From NCBI GenBank assembly GCA_964057225.1, contig OZ059899.1, forward strand, positions 6,696,001-6,760,000: DNA of 64,000 nt. Reading direction: 5' to 3'. The stretch is from Auanema rhodensis. Taxonomy: Eukaryota > Nematoda > Chromadorea > Rhabditida > Rhabditidae. Position 1 is the first letter of the stretch; every line of letters starts with the position of its first letter. Shown piece by piece: positions 52,101 to 63,963 of this stretch. The notes below the pieces were generated by a model that had not been told where the DNA came from, did no database searches, and saw only the letters and a list, made by a program, of their open reading frames with translations. The translations under genes were made by a program, and so were the position numbers.

Positions 52101-52988
52101 AAATTATATTTTTTATTCTTAATAGTAAAATTATTATATATTATATTTCTACTTGTATTGAATAGATTAAGAAAGATATTTTGAGAGGGTGGGCTGTTGT
52201 TGAAGAAAGATAGAACCTATTGACTCTATTTCAAGCTGGTCATGCATTTCTGAATACAATTCTACTTATGTAATTTATATGAAAAATTGCTTAGATCTTT
52301 AGTTTCAATTTGAACTTTCAAGTGTTAAACCACAAAAAAAAGAAGATCCATGTACTTTTTCGTATTTCAAGCTTTTTTTAATAAAGAATTTACATGACTG
52401 ACCAGGTCTTTTATTGCGTAAATGTTATTTATATTTTTCTTATAATCAAGAAAAAACGTGGCAAACATCTAATTTAAAACAGCATTTCAAAAAACATTTT
52501 TAAAAGTTCGTTTTATTTGAAAAAAAGTAGGAGAGAAACGAAATTAATCAGTAACGAAGAAGGTTTTTAAAGTCAAAAAAGTTGCTAAAACATGAATGAG
52601 ATGCTTTCTTAAATTTTAAAATGTAGTTGAATTGGAAGAATAAATTGAGTGAACTGAATAATCCAACATATTTATAACCTAATGAGGAAAAGATGAGTTT
52701 AACTGGTCTCAAATACACATAGTATATTAATTTCGGAACGAATGAATGAATGTCTTATATTCAATAAAAAAATTCTAATTCATATATATTAGATTATAAG
52801 GAAGTACTTGTGCTGAATAGAAAATTCGATAGAAAATTTGAAAAGTAATAATTCCAATGGTTTTGATTTCAAATATAATTAGGAAAAAGCATAAGTAAAA
52901 TAATTCAATTAGAAGGCTTGAATGGAAATAAAACACAAATTTTATATTTTTTTTTCAAATATTTCAGATTCGTTGAGCATAGTAAGAG

Positions 52989-53455
52989 AGTTAATTTTAG
53001 ATCAAGCAAGGTGCCATAGTCTCATTGACGACGTTAGTGCGATCGAAACTTTGTGTAGAATCTGATTAATGATAAGAAAAATAGAAGATGAAGAAGATTT
53101 CAATTGAAGTGTAGATGTGTCATTCTGCCATTTATCACCCAAGACACGAGCTAAAAGAAACAATCTGAGGACAGCTGGTCTCAGAGTATGCTTAAAGGCT
53201 GTTCCACCCTAAAGCTACTGATAATGTTTGTGATATACGTATGCTCTGTTTCAAATGTTTTTTTTTATTGTTTTTTTTTCATATAAAGTCTGTATGAACG
53301 GCCTTTCATAAATCTCGACAGCATTTGTAATTTGTATCAAAAAATCTATATCAAATTGGAAAAAAAGCTGAGCATCTGGTCCACAAACATATAAAATTGC
53401 TTTTGTTGGTGAAAAATAGAAAATGGAGGAAATCAGTGGCTCATCCTGTGATAAT
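52989..53455 (-). other. Candidate unrecognised gene or gene remnant, two coding-like segments
   Basis: On the minus strand, TTATCACAG near 53440 precedes an open segment starting DEPLISSIFYFSPTKAILYV and continuing through IQITNAVEIYERPFIQTLY. Further on, CTTTAG near 53208 precedes GGTAFKHTLRPAVLRLFLLA followed by RVLGDKWQNDTSTLQLKSS, ending at a stop near 53000. Both read like ordinary protein and are GC-richer than their surroundings, but I could not join them with one clear donor, find a start or name a family. A decayed gene is as likely as a live one. Confidence 0.25.
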
Positions 53456-53587
53456 GACAACGTAAGATTTTTTGTTACATGATTTCAGGGAGAAAAACAA
53501 ACATGCTTTTTGAAGAAAATAGAAATTCTGCCATGAGAAACAGCAAAAACGGATAAATTTATGTCATCTAAAAACGTTTTTTTCACG

Positions 53588-53710
53588 ATGACGACGGGAT
53601 GTGAGCAAGCCCATGAGCACGTCGTGCATCTATCGTCGTCCGAGTCCACGAACTTCTTTGAAACACAGATTTGTGAAATAGAAAGGCAGTATAAGAAACG
53701 CAGACAATGA
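53588..53710 (+). other. 40-codon open frame, overlapped at its stop by a second open frame
   Basis: A GC-rich frame beginning MTTGCEQAHEHVVHLSSSES ends ...IERQYKKRRQ. Its TGA (53708-53710) overlaps the ATG of the next frame (53707-53919), which begins MRRIAFLRSLEHESDLEQIK, as ATGA. The same DNA can fold: GACGACG (53590-53596) is complementary to CGTCGTC (53634-53640), with GATG/CATC inside it. The opposite strand is also partly open, so coding strand and nature are undecided. Confidence 0.2.
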
Positions 53711-56700
53711 GACGAATTGCTTTTTTAAGAAGTCTAGAACATGAATCAGATTTGGAACAGATAAAACGACAACCGAATACGTCAAATAAGCTGACAAATG
53801 AGGCGACGGTTCAGATATCTTTTCGTTTTTATTTTTTTCTTAAACAAATAGGAAGACGTTTCCTGCATATTCAATACTGTATTAAACACTGTTTTGTGAT
53901 AATAAAAAATTTTTATTAACGTTTATTGATTTTCTTTTCTTAGAAAGGAAAAATATTTTATGTTCGATTAATTTGCGTGAAAGATCGGAACTTCCTTCCA
54001 AAAAAATTATTTGAAAACAAAAGGAAAATTCCTTTCTAAACATACTAAATAAGAATTCATTCATTGTTAAGCTTGTTCAAACTTATTCGAAACCATCTCC
54101 TCTTTTCTATATCCGAAATGAAAACTACAAAAAGAACGATTTTCTCATTCATTTTAAATTGTTAAATGGTCATAGAGCTAACAGAAGAAATTTCAATAAG
54201 TTAGGTCTAAGCTTCACGAATTTGCTGAAGAGACGAGTTTGAGAATTTGTCGAAGATGAAATTCACTATTTGAAGTTGTCATTTATTCAAATCTAAAGAA
54301 ATATGTATATACATATATCCATACATACATATACATATAGATATATAAATATATACGAACATCCAAACAAGTGATAAATGTTTTGTTTCTATTTTTCTTG
54401 TTTCGTATGTTTCAGTTTTTCTTATAGTCGGCAACAATTGACAAGAGAAACTTCTATGTGCTTACATTTAATCTAAAAACGAAAAATTGTCATATGTCAC
54501 ATTGAGCCGTTTGAAGCTGATAAGAACTTGAACATTCTGATCTTAAGCTTATCCCAGATATTGAGGTTCATATGAGAAGAAAGCTAAAGCAAATGAGGGG
54601 AAATGTAGAAAGAGGAAGAATTTTTTGGGTAAGAATATGTAGTGAAAGAAGAATATGCGTGAAAACGTGGCCTAAGTCGGACCTTATTTCAAATTGACCA
54701 AGAAGAGCAAGCTATTAGATCCTATTGCAGGACTGCTAGGTAGAATGACATTTGGGATTTTCTTAGATAAACAATGACATGTGAACAGAAAAACAACATA
54801 CGGAAAAGATTTTACACTTTATACGAAGTAGAAATCGGAATATAAGATGAATGAAAAACTTAATTACGATAGTAGTAGTGACAAACCCATTAAGACTTCA
54901 GAAAGATTAAAAAGTGAAGAATAAATAAAAAAAAGGAAATAGAAGAGAGAAGGAGAAAAAGATAGGGAGGTAAAATAGGAAAAGAAGAGATTGTGAATGG
55001 GGTGGATAGATCAATCTGATGAAAAGGATAACAAAGGTGATTGTGTTGAGGAATGGGAAAAGGATAAATGAGAATTGACGCTCAGTAAAGACAAAAGCAG
55101 TGAACAGAAGAAGAAGCAAAGGCATAGACAACAGATGAAGGGACTTAATTGTGAAATAGCACTTAGAAATTTGACAAAAAGCACAATCTGGACTTTGTGA
55201 ATTTTCACCTCAGCATCGTGAGATGTCACAAAGCTAATCCTAGTCCTCTCCATCTGTTCTGCAGTACATTAAATGACTTTGAAAACATACTAGCTTATAG
55301 TCACATGGAAAGGTTCTAAATCATGATCTGTGAAAATAAGAGAAACTTAGCTCAAACTAGCAGTCTATAGAAACATAGCTTAAAGCTTAGATTTGTTGAG
55401 CTGATTAGAATGAGGAAATAAGAAATTGGCAAGTACATGAAGTTGTCATCTATTTTTCTAGCATCACATAACTATAAGAATAAACAAAAAAGAAATTCTC
55501 AGTTATAGAATAACAAAAATTTTTAAATTTTCAGTATAAGGTTGTTTCTCTAACTTAATATGGAATCTGATCATTTGCTCATGTTTCAACAAATTAATAT
55601 AAAGTTTTCAATAAGGTAGAGAAATCTATTTCCGAAAAAAAAACAGACAGAATATAAAGATAAGACTCCTGAAAGATATTGACATCTTTGGGATGTTCCC
55701 AAAAAACAATGTGTCAACGAAAATGAGAGGCAAATGGGAAACAAAAGTCATTAAAGGTCAAAAGAAGTTGTGAACAGAGACTGAAGTAATTGACTAGAAC
55801 TAGAAGTGTCCATGTAAATCTACCTCTCATCCAATAATATGAAGCACGAGTGAGGCAAATGATACTTGGATACACAAATCGAATAAGCTAACTTGAAATC
55901 GAAATATATATAATATCAATATATCCATGCTTTCATGAAAACATATTAATATTTTTATGTAAATTAGTATATTTAGAAATAAGTTGTGAAATGTTGTTAT
56001 TAAATATTTAAGTTATCTTTTAACACGAACGTATTCAGAATTAAAATTCTGAAGAACATCTATCTAACCTGAATTCGATTCACTGTTCAGAACCTAGAGA
56101 AAGAAATAGATCCTATCAAATTTCATATGATTTTGCTTTCACCTATAGCTCATCGAAATTTCAATCATTCCTTTCTTTTATTTAAATTCTTTTTCATTTT
56201 GTTGTATGAAAGATGTATCTGAAATTTCTAAAATAATATATTTGAAATAATTATGTGGCCAGGAATACAAAGATAATGTTTTTAACTTTACAAGTTTTAA
56301 ACTTTTAATTTCATGACTTTTCACAAACTTTTTTCTCTATGAAGCCGAACAATAAGAAAAAGGGAAGAACTCTTAACAAAATTCGCGTGCAACTATGAAG
56401 TTTTGAAATATGTCTTGAATAAATAATAAAGTTTTGTTTTAAAATGAAAACACGATTGTGAATAACATATGTATCAGAGACCTAAATTTACTGAACACAA
56501 TGCTTTAGAATCATTTTAAAGAAACTTCATCATATGAACAAGGTTATCAGCATTTGAATCTTTGAAGTTTAAAGAAAAGCTGAACGTTTTCAAATGGTTT
56601 TCCAATAGCTTTTTCTATACAAAAAAATGATTAAACGTGTCAAATTCTTGTCTTGAAAAGTTTTCTCAAGCATTTTAGTAGTTACTTAAATCTCAACTTC

Positions 56701-57486
56701 AATCAAAATTGCCTTCATTCTATTATCAGATGTCAAAAATAAATTTGTTTTATTATTTATTTAAGTCATGAAAACAAAGACATTTTAACTACCGTAATTC
56801 ATTACGATTGTTTTTCCAAGTTTTATCAATGACTGAAATCATTATGAAGAAGTTGGGACAGAAATTTGAAATTTTCCAAATGAATGTTCCATGTCGTTGA
56901 GTTTATTTTATAGACAACAGTTGTCACTTAGTTTATGACCCATTTTCAAGAAGAAGAGCATACCCAATGATGTCTGTATGATTTCAAGGATTCAAATTGT
57001 AGGAAATAAAAAATTTCGAATTATTTTGAACTTACAACTTAGTTCACTTTGCTTAGTCGCTTAGTTTTCTGAAAATTCAATGATATTTCATAGACAAACC
57101 GTATTTTTAATAATGATGAATTGATCATCTTGCTCATTTGTAAAATATTTCGTTTAAGCGTTCACCTTATTATGAGTTGAATTCAATAAAAACTGATTTT
57201 TGCATTATTCATACCCTCCAAAAAAGGTTTAAAAAGCAGAGATGAAATTTAAACAAAGTTGTATATATTTCAAAATGTTCCACATGAATTGGTCTTTTAC
57301 ATTACAAAGTTAAGCAAGAACGTGTTTCATTCTAAAGCTGTTTATTCAAAACTTAAGTAACAAGTTTAATATATATAAAATAATTTATGACACCATTGAA
57401 TTACAACATATAATATAAACATATTAGTATAATATGTTGTTGCTTTAAAAACTAATTTATAAACGGGTATTCGATTGTTCCTAATA

Positions 57487-59820
57487 TTATCGTTCATTTT
57501 TATTCGTTAACGCTTTGTTTTCTGATTTGATCATCTTGTTTGCAACAATAAGAAACAATACCGATGACGTTACTATGGTTGTGATAAGAATTATTGTATA
57601 ATGTGTTATTGAGAGATAAGGACTTAGCACCATTAACAGTGCACCACCTAAAGCTTGATAAAACTTGGAAATGGAAAAACTTTGAGCGCGATGATTAGGC
57701 ATAGCTAAAGCACATATTACTAATCTTGCATTATTAACACAAGAATCGACCATTCCAAGAAAGAAAGATATAATCATTATTAGAGTCATACTGAAATAGG
57801 GAAGCATATTATTCCTAAAATGATGACCATCTATTTGATATACCTAGGTTGAATAAATGAAGCCTTTTCTGCAGTTGGATGAATTGTTGCCCATTGTGGT
57901 GTGGAAATATTAATAGTAATAGCAAGGATGATAGTTCCGACCAAGCTAAGTAGTACTGCAGGTTTCAAGCAGAAATTGTTTATTCTGTGACTCATGAAAG
58001 AGATGATAAATCCCACTAATATAAGAAATATAATTAAAATGGTTGAAATTTGAAAAACTGACTAGCTATTTCTCCGCAGCCAACAGCAATACTGTAAATT
58101 GCAACAATATATTTATATTCATGTAAAGATTGAGTAAATATAATTGCTGTAGGATAAACGGATACCCAAAATGCTGTATAAAAGCCAAGATGAATAAAAG
58201 ATATAGAAAGAATAAGCATATTTGGATGTATAAATGCTTTCAACATTAAATCTGAAGAAATAATAATTATATCTTTAATATATTTGAAATATTCTTACTT
58301 AATTGTGATTTTAAGCTTGGAATAACTTTTACATGACCTTCAATGCAATTTTCGATTTCTTTCGATGGTATAAGGAAGAAAATTATATTAGCTATTACTG
58401 AGAATAATGTAAACGCCAAATACATCCAAAATATTTCTGAATCCGAAAACTTTCTTAACAAATCATCAAGATATTAAGCATATTCTTTAGTATTTTACCT
58501 ATATTGAACAGTGTCTTCAGCAAATGTCGTGATATTACTTAAATTTTTGCTTGAATCACTGTCATTAAATGAGAAAATTATTGAAAGTATTCCTCCTCCA
58601 CATATCATACTAAAATATTTCAATTTAAAATTAATGTTTATGAGAAAGATAATTCAAATAGTTCAAATAGTTCAAAAACCAAAAATATTATTGATTATTT
58701 TCCATTTTAGATTTCATTAATGTGTTATTTAAATAAGTTCAATGTTTATATCAAAGCACATGATTTCCGTTTAAAATTTTTCAAATCCCTAGTTTCCCGT
58801 TATAATGTATCATTCCTTACTAGAAGAAACAATCTATTCTCAAAGCTCATCAAACATGTCATTATAAAGCCTAATATGCATACCTTTATCTTACATAAGT
58901 ACGAATAATTTTGACCCCTACCTGTGCTCATGTCAATACTCTTTGGATCTCATTTCTTTTTTCTCTGGTACACACTCAGTCGTTTATTTTCTCTTATTTT
59001 TATAGTCTGCTTACCAAATACAAGCGATAGCCCAAGCGATAGCTGAGTTCTGTTCCACAGTCTGGCGGGTCGAGTGTGAGGTCAGATAACCGCCATTCGC
59101 TGTATAATATACTGTAACAAGAACGATTAGATGGCCTTACTACAAAAAACATTCTGTCTGGCATTTTGCCCAAATACAGCAGGTGATGTCGGCTTTATTG
59201 ATAAATCCCTTATATTCCTTATATACAATATTATGCGGTATAATATATATTATAAGAATATGCATGTGCAAGATCTACTTCTGTTCAATGCTCCATACGG
59301 GAAAAATGTTATTTAGATTTTATCATCTAATGTTTCTCTACTGATTTACGATAATGATATCTGATTTGGAACTTACATGCAAATCCAAGGCCCATAATTG
59401 CACAAGATATGTAGTAGTAGTAGTTATTTAAATAGAAAAAGCCAGCCTGATAAGCAGTGAAACACAATGAGCTTAAGAAAAGAGTTCTTTTAGGCCCAAG
59501 ATGAGACATTACTATTGGGGCAAATATGCACCCAATCATATAAGCAGCATAGCAAGTAGCCTGTCTGAATAAACTTTGATTTTATATGATCCGTCAAACA
59601 AATCAAAATAACCCGTAATACCCTGCAAACTGTCCTATGAGCGAAGGATTTCTCTCATGCACAGAGTGAATAACTGATTCTTGCACAAAAGACTAAAGTG
59701 AACATTAAAGATACAAAACGTGAATATGAATAAAACCTGAGTATCATATCCAGTCATAATACTCATTTGTCCGAGACCAAGAAGTACAACACAAAGCAAC
59801 TCGAAACTGCGACCCTTCAT
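57487..59820 (-). CDS. UNC-93-like major-facilitator membrane protein, about 467 aa
   Basis: A polytopic protein of the UNC-93/UNC93A family. C. elegans UNC-93 itself regulates a two-pore potassium channel; most family members have no assigned role. Family landmarks are LLGLGQMSIMTGYDTQ in the first segment, the HSVHERNPSLIGQFAGYYG block, SHLGPKRTLF after TM2-3, and ALYYTANGGYLTSHSTRQTV with EQNSAIAWAI, equivalent to the YLT-x-x-ST...N-x-x-x-WA signature. A central loop (about 162-245) has NDS and NIT sequons. The C-terminal half has about six further segments (...FYTAFWVSVYPTAIIFTQ ... VDSCVNNARLV ... SISKFYQALGGALL). There are about nine exons, with an intron of about 260 nt (59.10-59.36 kb) and another of about 420 nt (58.61-59.03 kb). 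The start is preceded at 9 nt by CTTTAG, a likely spliced-leader acceptor. It is third in a same-strand run behind cyclin C, 620 nt away. Confidence 0.9.
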
Positions 59821-59829
59821 GACTCAGCG

Positions 59830-60439
59830 CTAAAGATATATATAAGGAAATGAAATAAAGAACAAGAGGATATGAAAGAACTATAATTGAAGACACCTGT
59901 TGTCTAATATGATATACGATCAAAAATTGGAAAATGCCAACTAACGGCAGCCGACCTATAGCTCGCACATTTCAAATTTAACATTCTTCTTCATCGTGAC
60001 ATTGAATACCGAAGCAAACTTGTTTCCTTGGTCTGCTTGTACCCGATTAAAACAACCTAATTTAAAATCAAAATCATCATCTATAGTCTAGTGAATTACA
60101 CCGGACCTATATAAATGACGAATTAAATTTAAATAACTCGATCGTTTGCATATCTCTTCTCAGGGAAGGGTTCAAAATGATACGAATAATTCTACAATAA
60201 ATAGTGATCTCTAGATTCATGTTCCAGATTGCATCATCACCAAACCTCGCTATTATTTCACGATGGCATTTATTATCAAAAATAAAACTAAGTAGGAAAC
60301 ACTGGGTGTAAAACTTTCAAAAGTGATGTTAATGACAAGTAATATAAAAACAAGTATAATTAATATATAATACAAGGTAAAACATGTAGACAAGGAGAGA
60401 TCGTCTAGCACACGCATAAATCATACTAAATTTCTAACA
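59830..60439. other. Interval between cyclin C and the UNC-93-like gene
   Basis: About 610 bases with no recognisable gene. They are expected to contain the cyclin C 3' end and the upstream region of the UNC-93-like gene. At this distance shared transcription is possible, but the spacing is longer than the usual operon gap. Confidence 0.5.
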
Positions 60440-61646
60440 TTATGAATCTTGATCATCATATCCCAATTTCCTTATATGCATATTCTGCCCCAAATTAGGG
60501 CCGGCGTGAATACGAGGTAATTTCTCAATTAAATATTTTACCTTAAATAAATGAATATAGTCATAATAAAAATAGGTTAAAGTAACCTGATCTCTCTCAT
60601 CAAACGCATTATACAGTTGGTACATAGCAAATATAATTTTAACACACTCCATTAACTGAAACATATATTATACATGATTTAAGAATTGAGGACTTACTTT
60701 TTCATAATCTACATTCACTTCGAATAACCAATTTTTTATAAGATGTTCTTTTTCTACAAATTGTGCACCAGCTACTATGGATGCTGAAAAAAAGAAATAA
60801 AATTCAGCCATTCCTTCGTAAAAAGGAAATACCACAAGCAATAATATGTGGTGGATATAGCAAACAACAGTCCGTTCGTAAAGAATCATTCACTACTTTC
60901 CAGGCTTCCGCCTCTAACTCTTGCATATCTTTAGAATCTTTGATATCTTTGGCTAGGTCCTAAAATAGTATAGTTAAAAAGCATCTTTAAAATATGATTC
61001 AAAAGAGAACCTGCAGCATGGTAAGCAACGGACGATAGGGGTGATAAACAATCAAGCAGCAATCCATTGTCTCAACGAGGATAAATTCGGCATCATACAA
61101 ACCAGTAATCTTTGTTGATACATCAAAAGCAACATTAGGAAATCGTTTAACTATATTTGAAATATTGATAAAGGATAAGCTATGCTTTTAAATAAACATA
61201 CGTATATTGGGTATCGAATTCATCATTTTGCTCATACTCATCTGGCCATGCTCTTCAACTTTAGAAGCCAGAAAAATAGAAGCACATGCCATAAGAAAAG
61301 GATCTACATCTTTAAAGCTATGTCTGAAAATTAAAAATAATGAAAAGATATTTGATTCTTCAAAACCTGATATAGAACCGTTTGAAATACACAACAGCTG
61401 TTGCAATAACCTGCATTCGTGTCTTCGGTTGAGAAGCTACACCTTCCAAAGCAATAGTTTGCATAACTAAAACAATTGTTTTCAAATGAAACATTTTATG
61501 AACGAACGGTTAGCCCAGAATATCATAAACTTATTATACTCCTCTTCAGAATATACTTTAAGATCCTCATATCGCATACGCAATAACTCTGCCTTATCAA
61601 ACATCCACTGCTCCCAATGTGAGCTTGCCCAAAAATTCCCGGCCAT
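60440..61646 (-). CDS. cic-1: Cyclin C, CDK8-module cyclin of Mediator, 294 aa
   Basis: The regulatory partner of CDK8 in the kinase module of the Mediator complex; nuclear, transcriptional control. The N-terminus MAGNFWASSHWEQWMFDKAE is almost the family's invariant MAGNFWxSSHxxQW. The first cyclin fold contains QVIATAVVYFKRFYIRHSF and MACASIFLASKVEEHGQM. The second starts with MDCCLIVYHPYRPLL and DCCLLYPPHIIACASIVAGA. The protein ends in the region matching NFDERxE (NAFDERDQVKYLIEKLPRI), with a short polar tail (GYDDQDS). Length compares with 283 aa in human. It has eight exons; one intron (about 48 nt, near 60.80 kb) reads through as ISFLRRNG-stop if not removed. The start lies 39 nt downstream of the AATAAA of cyclin B3, which suggests an internal position in an operon. 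Intact. Confidence 0.95.
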
Positions 61647-61684
61647 CCGAAAGAAAACGAAAGAATTTTTTTCTCAATTCATGC

Positions 61685-61690
61685 TTTATT
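61685..61690 (-). terminator. Polyadenylation signal of cyclin B3 in the intercistronic gap
   Basis: AATAAA on the minus strand, about 265 nt after the cyclin B3 stop and 39 nt before the cyclin C start. A signal this close to the next start codon is typical of nematode operons, where cleavage and downstream trans-splicing are coupled. No perfect TTTCAG acceptor is visible in the 39 nt; the only AG dinucleotides are AAAG and TTGAG. Confidence 0.6.
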
Positions 61691-61953
61691 GAAATACAAT
61701 GGATAACATCTACCAATAAGTTTGACATACAATAATAATCGCATATTTATTGAACTTCGCGCTGATTACAATGAGACGTACATACAGTCAAGATCATATA
61801 ATAGATCAGTTTGAAAATTAAAAAACTCTCCGATGGAGATCTTGTAGAGAATACATTCTATATATCAGTAGTCTTAGCAAGACTTTGAACAAAAATAGTA
61901 TCCAACGTAGGAATGAGATACATGTTATTACGTATTTGCATTAGATACAGTAA

Positions 61954-63477
61954 CTAAAAACCTTGCCCCTCGGGGGCTTGAACAGGTCGGTCAATATGGA
62001 ACTTATCCTCAAGAAGTGGTACAGAAGCAGAATAATAGAAAACTCTGAATACATAAATTTTTAAAATTGAAAAAAATAAAATATGCTTACTCATGGTCAT
62101 ATTTAGAAGCAACAGTTTCCAAGTTTGAATACTTGGCCTTTCTGACGTGCATCATATGGTTAACTTCATTCATCAATGGCTCGATTTCATCCTGACGATA
62201 TCCGGAGTACTTGTGCAAGACAGGGGTCCAGGTGGCGCTCTTAGATTTCATCTTAAGAGCCAAAAGGAAACAAGCAGCAGCAAGTCTAGACTCAGAAGTT
62301 CCGACGAACTCGTAGAACAAAAGAGAAGTCTCAAGAATGTAACGAGCCAAAGTCAAAGTAGCCATATCAGCTCGGCAAGTCTTGAAAGTAATTAAAATAT
62401 ATTTTGAATAGAAAATAAATATCATACTCTAGCATATCGTCTAACGAAGCTATAACTCAAAGGAGCACCAAGATCATAACCGACAGTTTTCAGTAGCTTC
62501 ATTTCCATTCGAATAAGGTCTTCGCGAGTAAATGTCTCATCAGTAACATATAAGAAATCATCAATAAGAGGAGGGCTTCTTTCCTAAAAATTAAAAAGTA
62601 ATTGACAAAAAGTAAATAATCAAACATCAAATTTGCTAGCAATGAACAAAGCAGCGCAAGCAATGAGCTGCAGTTCACTCTTGGGAGTGACAACTTCAGT
62701 TTCCAAATACAAATCTACAAGTTTAACAGCAAGATACAGAGTTTCGTGGTTGAGTTCAAAGGTTTCTTGGATCTGAAAGATGAGATTAGAATTTAAAATA
62801 ATTTTAAAAAATTGTCACCTCAACCATCCAGTCGCACAAAATAGCTCTATTTTCTTTTCTCACAAATTTTTGAGTTTTCATGTAGTCAGAAACTTTGAAT
62901 GCTCTCTGAATGAAGCGTTCGTAAAAAAAGTCTGATTATGGTTTAATACTTCTCTGGCTCTTCCATATTTGAAGATATCCAGAGCGAACATGTGAACAGA
63001 AAATGGATCATTTGCACATTCACTGTCAAAATCGTAATTTGGGCACGGATCTTCAACGGGGATCTCAATAACTGAAGCTTCTCTGAAAATAACAAAATTA
63101 ACACGAAATATATCAAATTTACAAACTTGTTTTCGACTTCAAGAACAACACCAAGATCACCAGCGCTGTTAGATCTCTTGCCACTACGTTTGTTAGAAAT
63201 TTGCTTTTTCTCAGCATTAAGAATCTTCTTCGAAGAATCAATTAACACATTAGATATAGCCTTAAAACCGTATAGTAGAAAACTTTAAATAAAATTTAAA
63301 CTTACATTGCTCAAATCACATAAGGCAGCTCTTTTAGCTTTAGGTTCACCCTTCACGACGTTTTCGTCGACGACGGCAGGCTTACGGCCACGCTTAGCAA
63401 GAGCGTCGACTGAACATTAGAACGTAAACAAATCGTATGAATAAAATACCTGGTTTTGTTGGTAAAATCCCAGCCAT
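61954..63477 (-). CDS. cyb-3: Cyclin B3, mitotic cyclin, 388 aa
   Basis: Activates CDK1 for mitosis and meiosis; degraded by the anaphase-promoting complex. A destruction box RAALCDLSN lies at residues 36-44 in a basic N-terminus (KRGRKP, KKILNAEKKQ). The first cyclin fold includes RAFKVSDYMKTQ, NRAILCDWMVEIQETFELNH and ETLYLAVKLVDLYL, the ETFELNHETLYLAVKLVD block being diagnostic of B3-type cyclins. It continues with FIASKFDERSPPLIDDFLYV and MEMKLLKTVGYDLGAPLSYS. The second fold runs to YSNLETVASKYDHE. Cyclin A/B proteins usually have MRxIL where this has NRAIL. There are nine exons. A 44-nt intron (about 62.91-62.95 kb) between ARE and RAFKV must be removed to keep frame. Length agrees with C. 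elegans CYB-3 (about 385 aa). It is probably first in a cyclin B3-cyclin C transcription unit, with E2F/CHR-like sites upstream. Confidence 0.96.
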
Positions 63478-63897
63478 GATATTATTAGCATTAGTACTGC
63501 GGCTTCTGAGCATCATCTTCACAGACGTTTATACACACAAGTTATAGTACAGGAACAGATAAAGGTAAGTAAATGGAGCCCAAGGAAAGTTAGTAAGAAG
63601 CCCTGCAAGTTGAACATGAAAAAATAATACTGGTGTCTTAAAGGAACAATTAAAAAAACAGCCGCTCCACTCTGCAGAACTAGTATAAATGAAGTGAACA
63701 GACGCCACAGGGCGTCCAATCCCTCAGATACAGTACCACACGCAACATGATAGAAAACAGTAATATAAAATAATTCTGCTATTGTACTTTATCTGATTGC
63801 TCCTTAGGGCTTTCTAGATCAGTAAACAACCAGCTATTAGAAGAATGTTTGAATATAATGATAAGTTATGGTCATCTACTGTCAACAGGAGGCAATT
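63478..63897 (-). other. Upstream region of cyclin B3
   Basis: About 420 bases between the cyclin B3 start and the candidate E2F/CHR elements. A 66-codon hydrophobic frame (63519-63719, minus, starting MDALWRLFTSFILVLQSG) lies here. It has no family match and no downstream acceptor of its own, and hydrophobic frames arise easily from T-rich leaders, so I do not call it a gene. Confidence 0.4.
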
Positions 63898-63963
63898 CAA
63901 ATCCCGCCGACGCACGTTAGATGTGCAGGTTAGCGAGCGGCGCGAATGCCAAAAATTTAAAGA
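63898..63963 (-). promoter_or_regulatory. Candidate E2F/CHR (DREAM-type) cell-cycle elements upstream of cyclin B3
   Basis: On the minus strand GGCGGGATTTGAA (63898-63910) joins an E2F-like GGCGGGA to a CHR-like TTTGAA. A second pair, TTCGCGCC (63941-63948) with TTTAAA (63958-63963), lies 30-65 bases further upstream. Such E2F plus CHR pairs mark DREAM/MuvB-controlled mitotic genes in animals, including C. elegans. The sites sit in a locally GC-rich patch 420-490 nt before the ATG, in the right orientation to act on cyclin B3. This is motif evidence only. Confidence 0.45.

Larger units (their letters stand above)
44594..57486. other. Gene-poor interval of about 13 kb
   Basis: No gene of a known family could be traced between the Cys-loop receptor and the UNC-93-like gene. 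Open frames of 60-85 codons occur on both strands (for example 48336-48533 plus, 54907-55253 minus), without recognisable motifs or consistent splice structure. Three places stand out and are listed separately: a possible exon at 45.68-45.92 kb, a GC-rich stem-loop cluster at 49.01-49.11 kb, and coding-like fragments at 53.0-53.9 kb. The rest is AT-rich sequence with CT-rich patches (49.12-49.42 kb) and AT-alternating runs (50.09-50.16 kb, 54.30-54.36 kb). Confidence 0.5.

Noticed and set aside
59020-59105. GC-rich patch in the UNC-93-like gene that first looked like a structured RNA
   Set aside because: On the minus strand it translates as the family block YTANGGYLTSHSTRQTV with good splice sites on both sides, so it is an exon.
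60780-60870. Premature stop in cyclin C (ISFLRRNG-stop)
   Set aside because: A 48-nt intron with a GTATTT donor and TTTTTTTCAG acceptor removes it and restores HIIACASIVAGAQF, in line with the family.
62900-62960. Apparent frameshift at a run of seven T in cyclin B3
   Set aside because: Read straight through, the frame breaks after ARE. A 44-nt intron from GTATTA to TTCATTCAG removes the run and joins ARE to RAFKVSDYM, exactly as expected for B-type cyclins.
63519-63719. 66-codon hydrophobic frame upstream of cyclin B3
   Set aside because: Looks like a small membrane protein, but lies in a T-rich leader or promoter with no family similarity or separate processing signals.
63885-63912. tRNA T-arm-like GCAATTCAAATCC
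   Set aside because: TTCAA fits the T loop, but the flanking bases do not pair as a T stem and no A box or anticodon arm lies at the right distance. The reverse strand fits an E2F/CHR site better.
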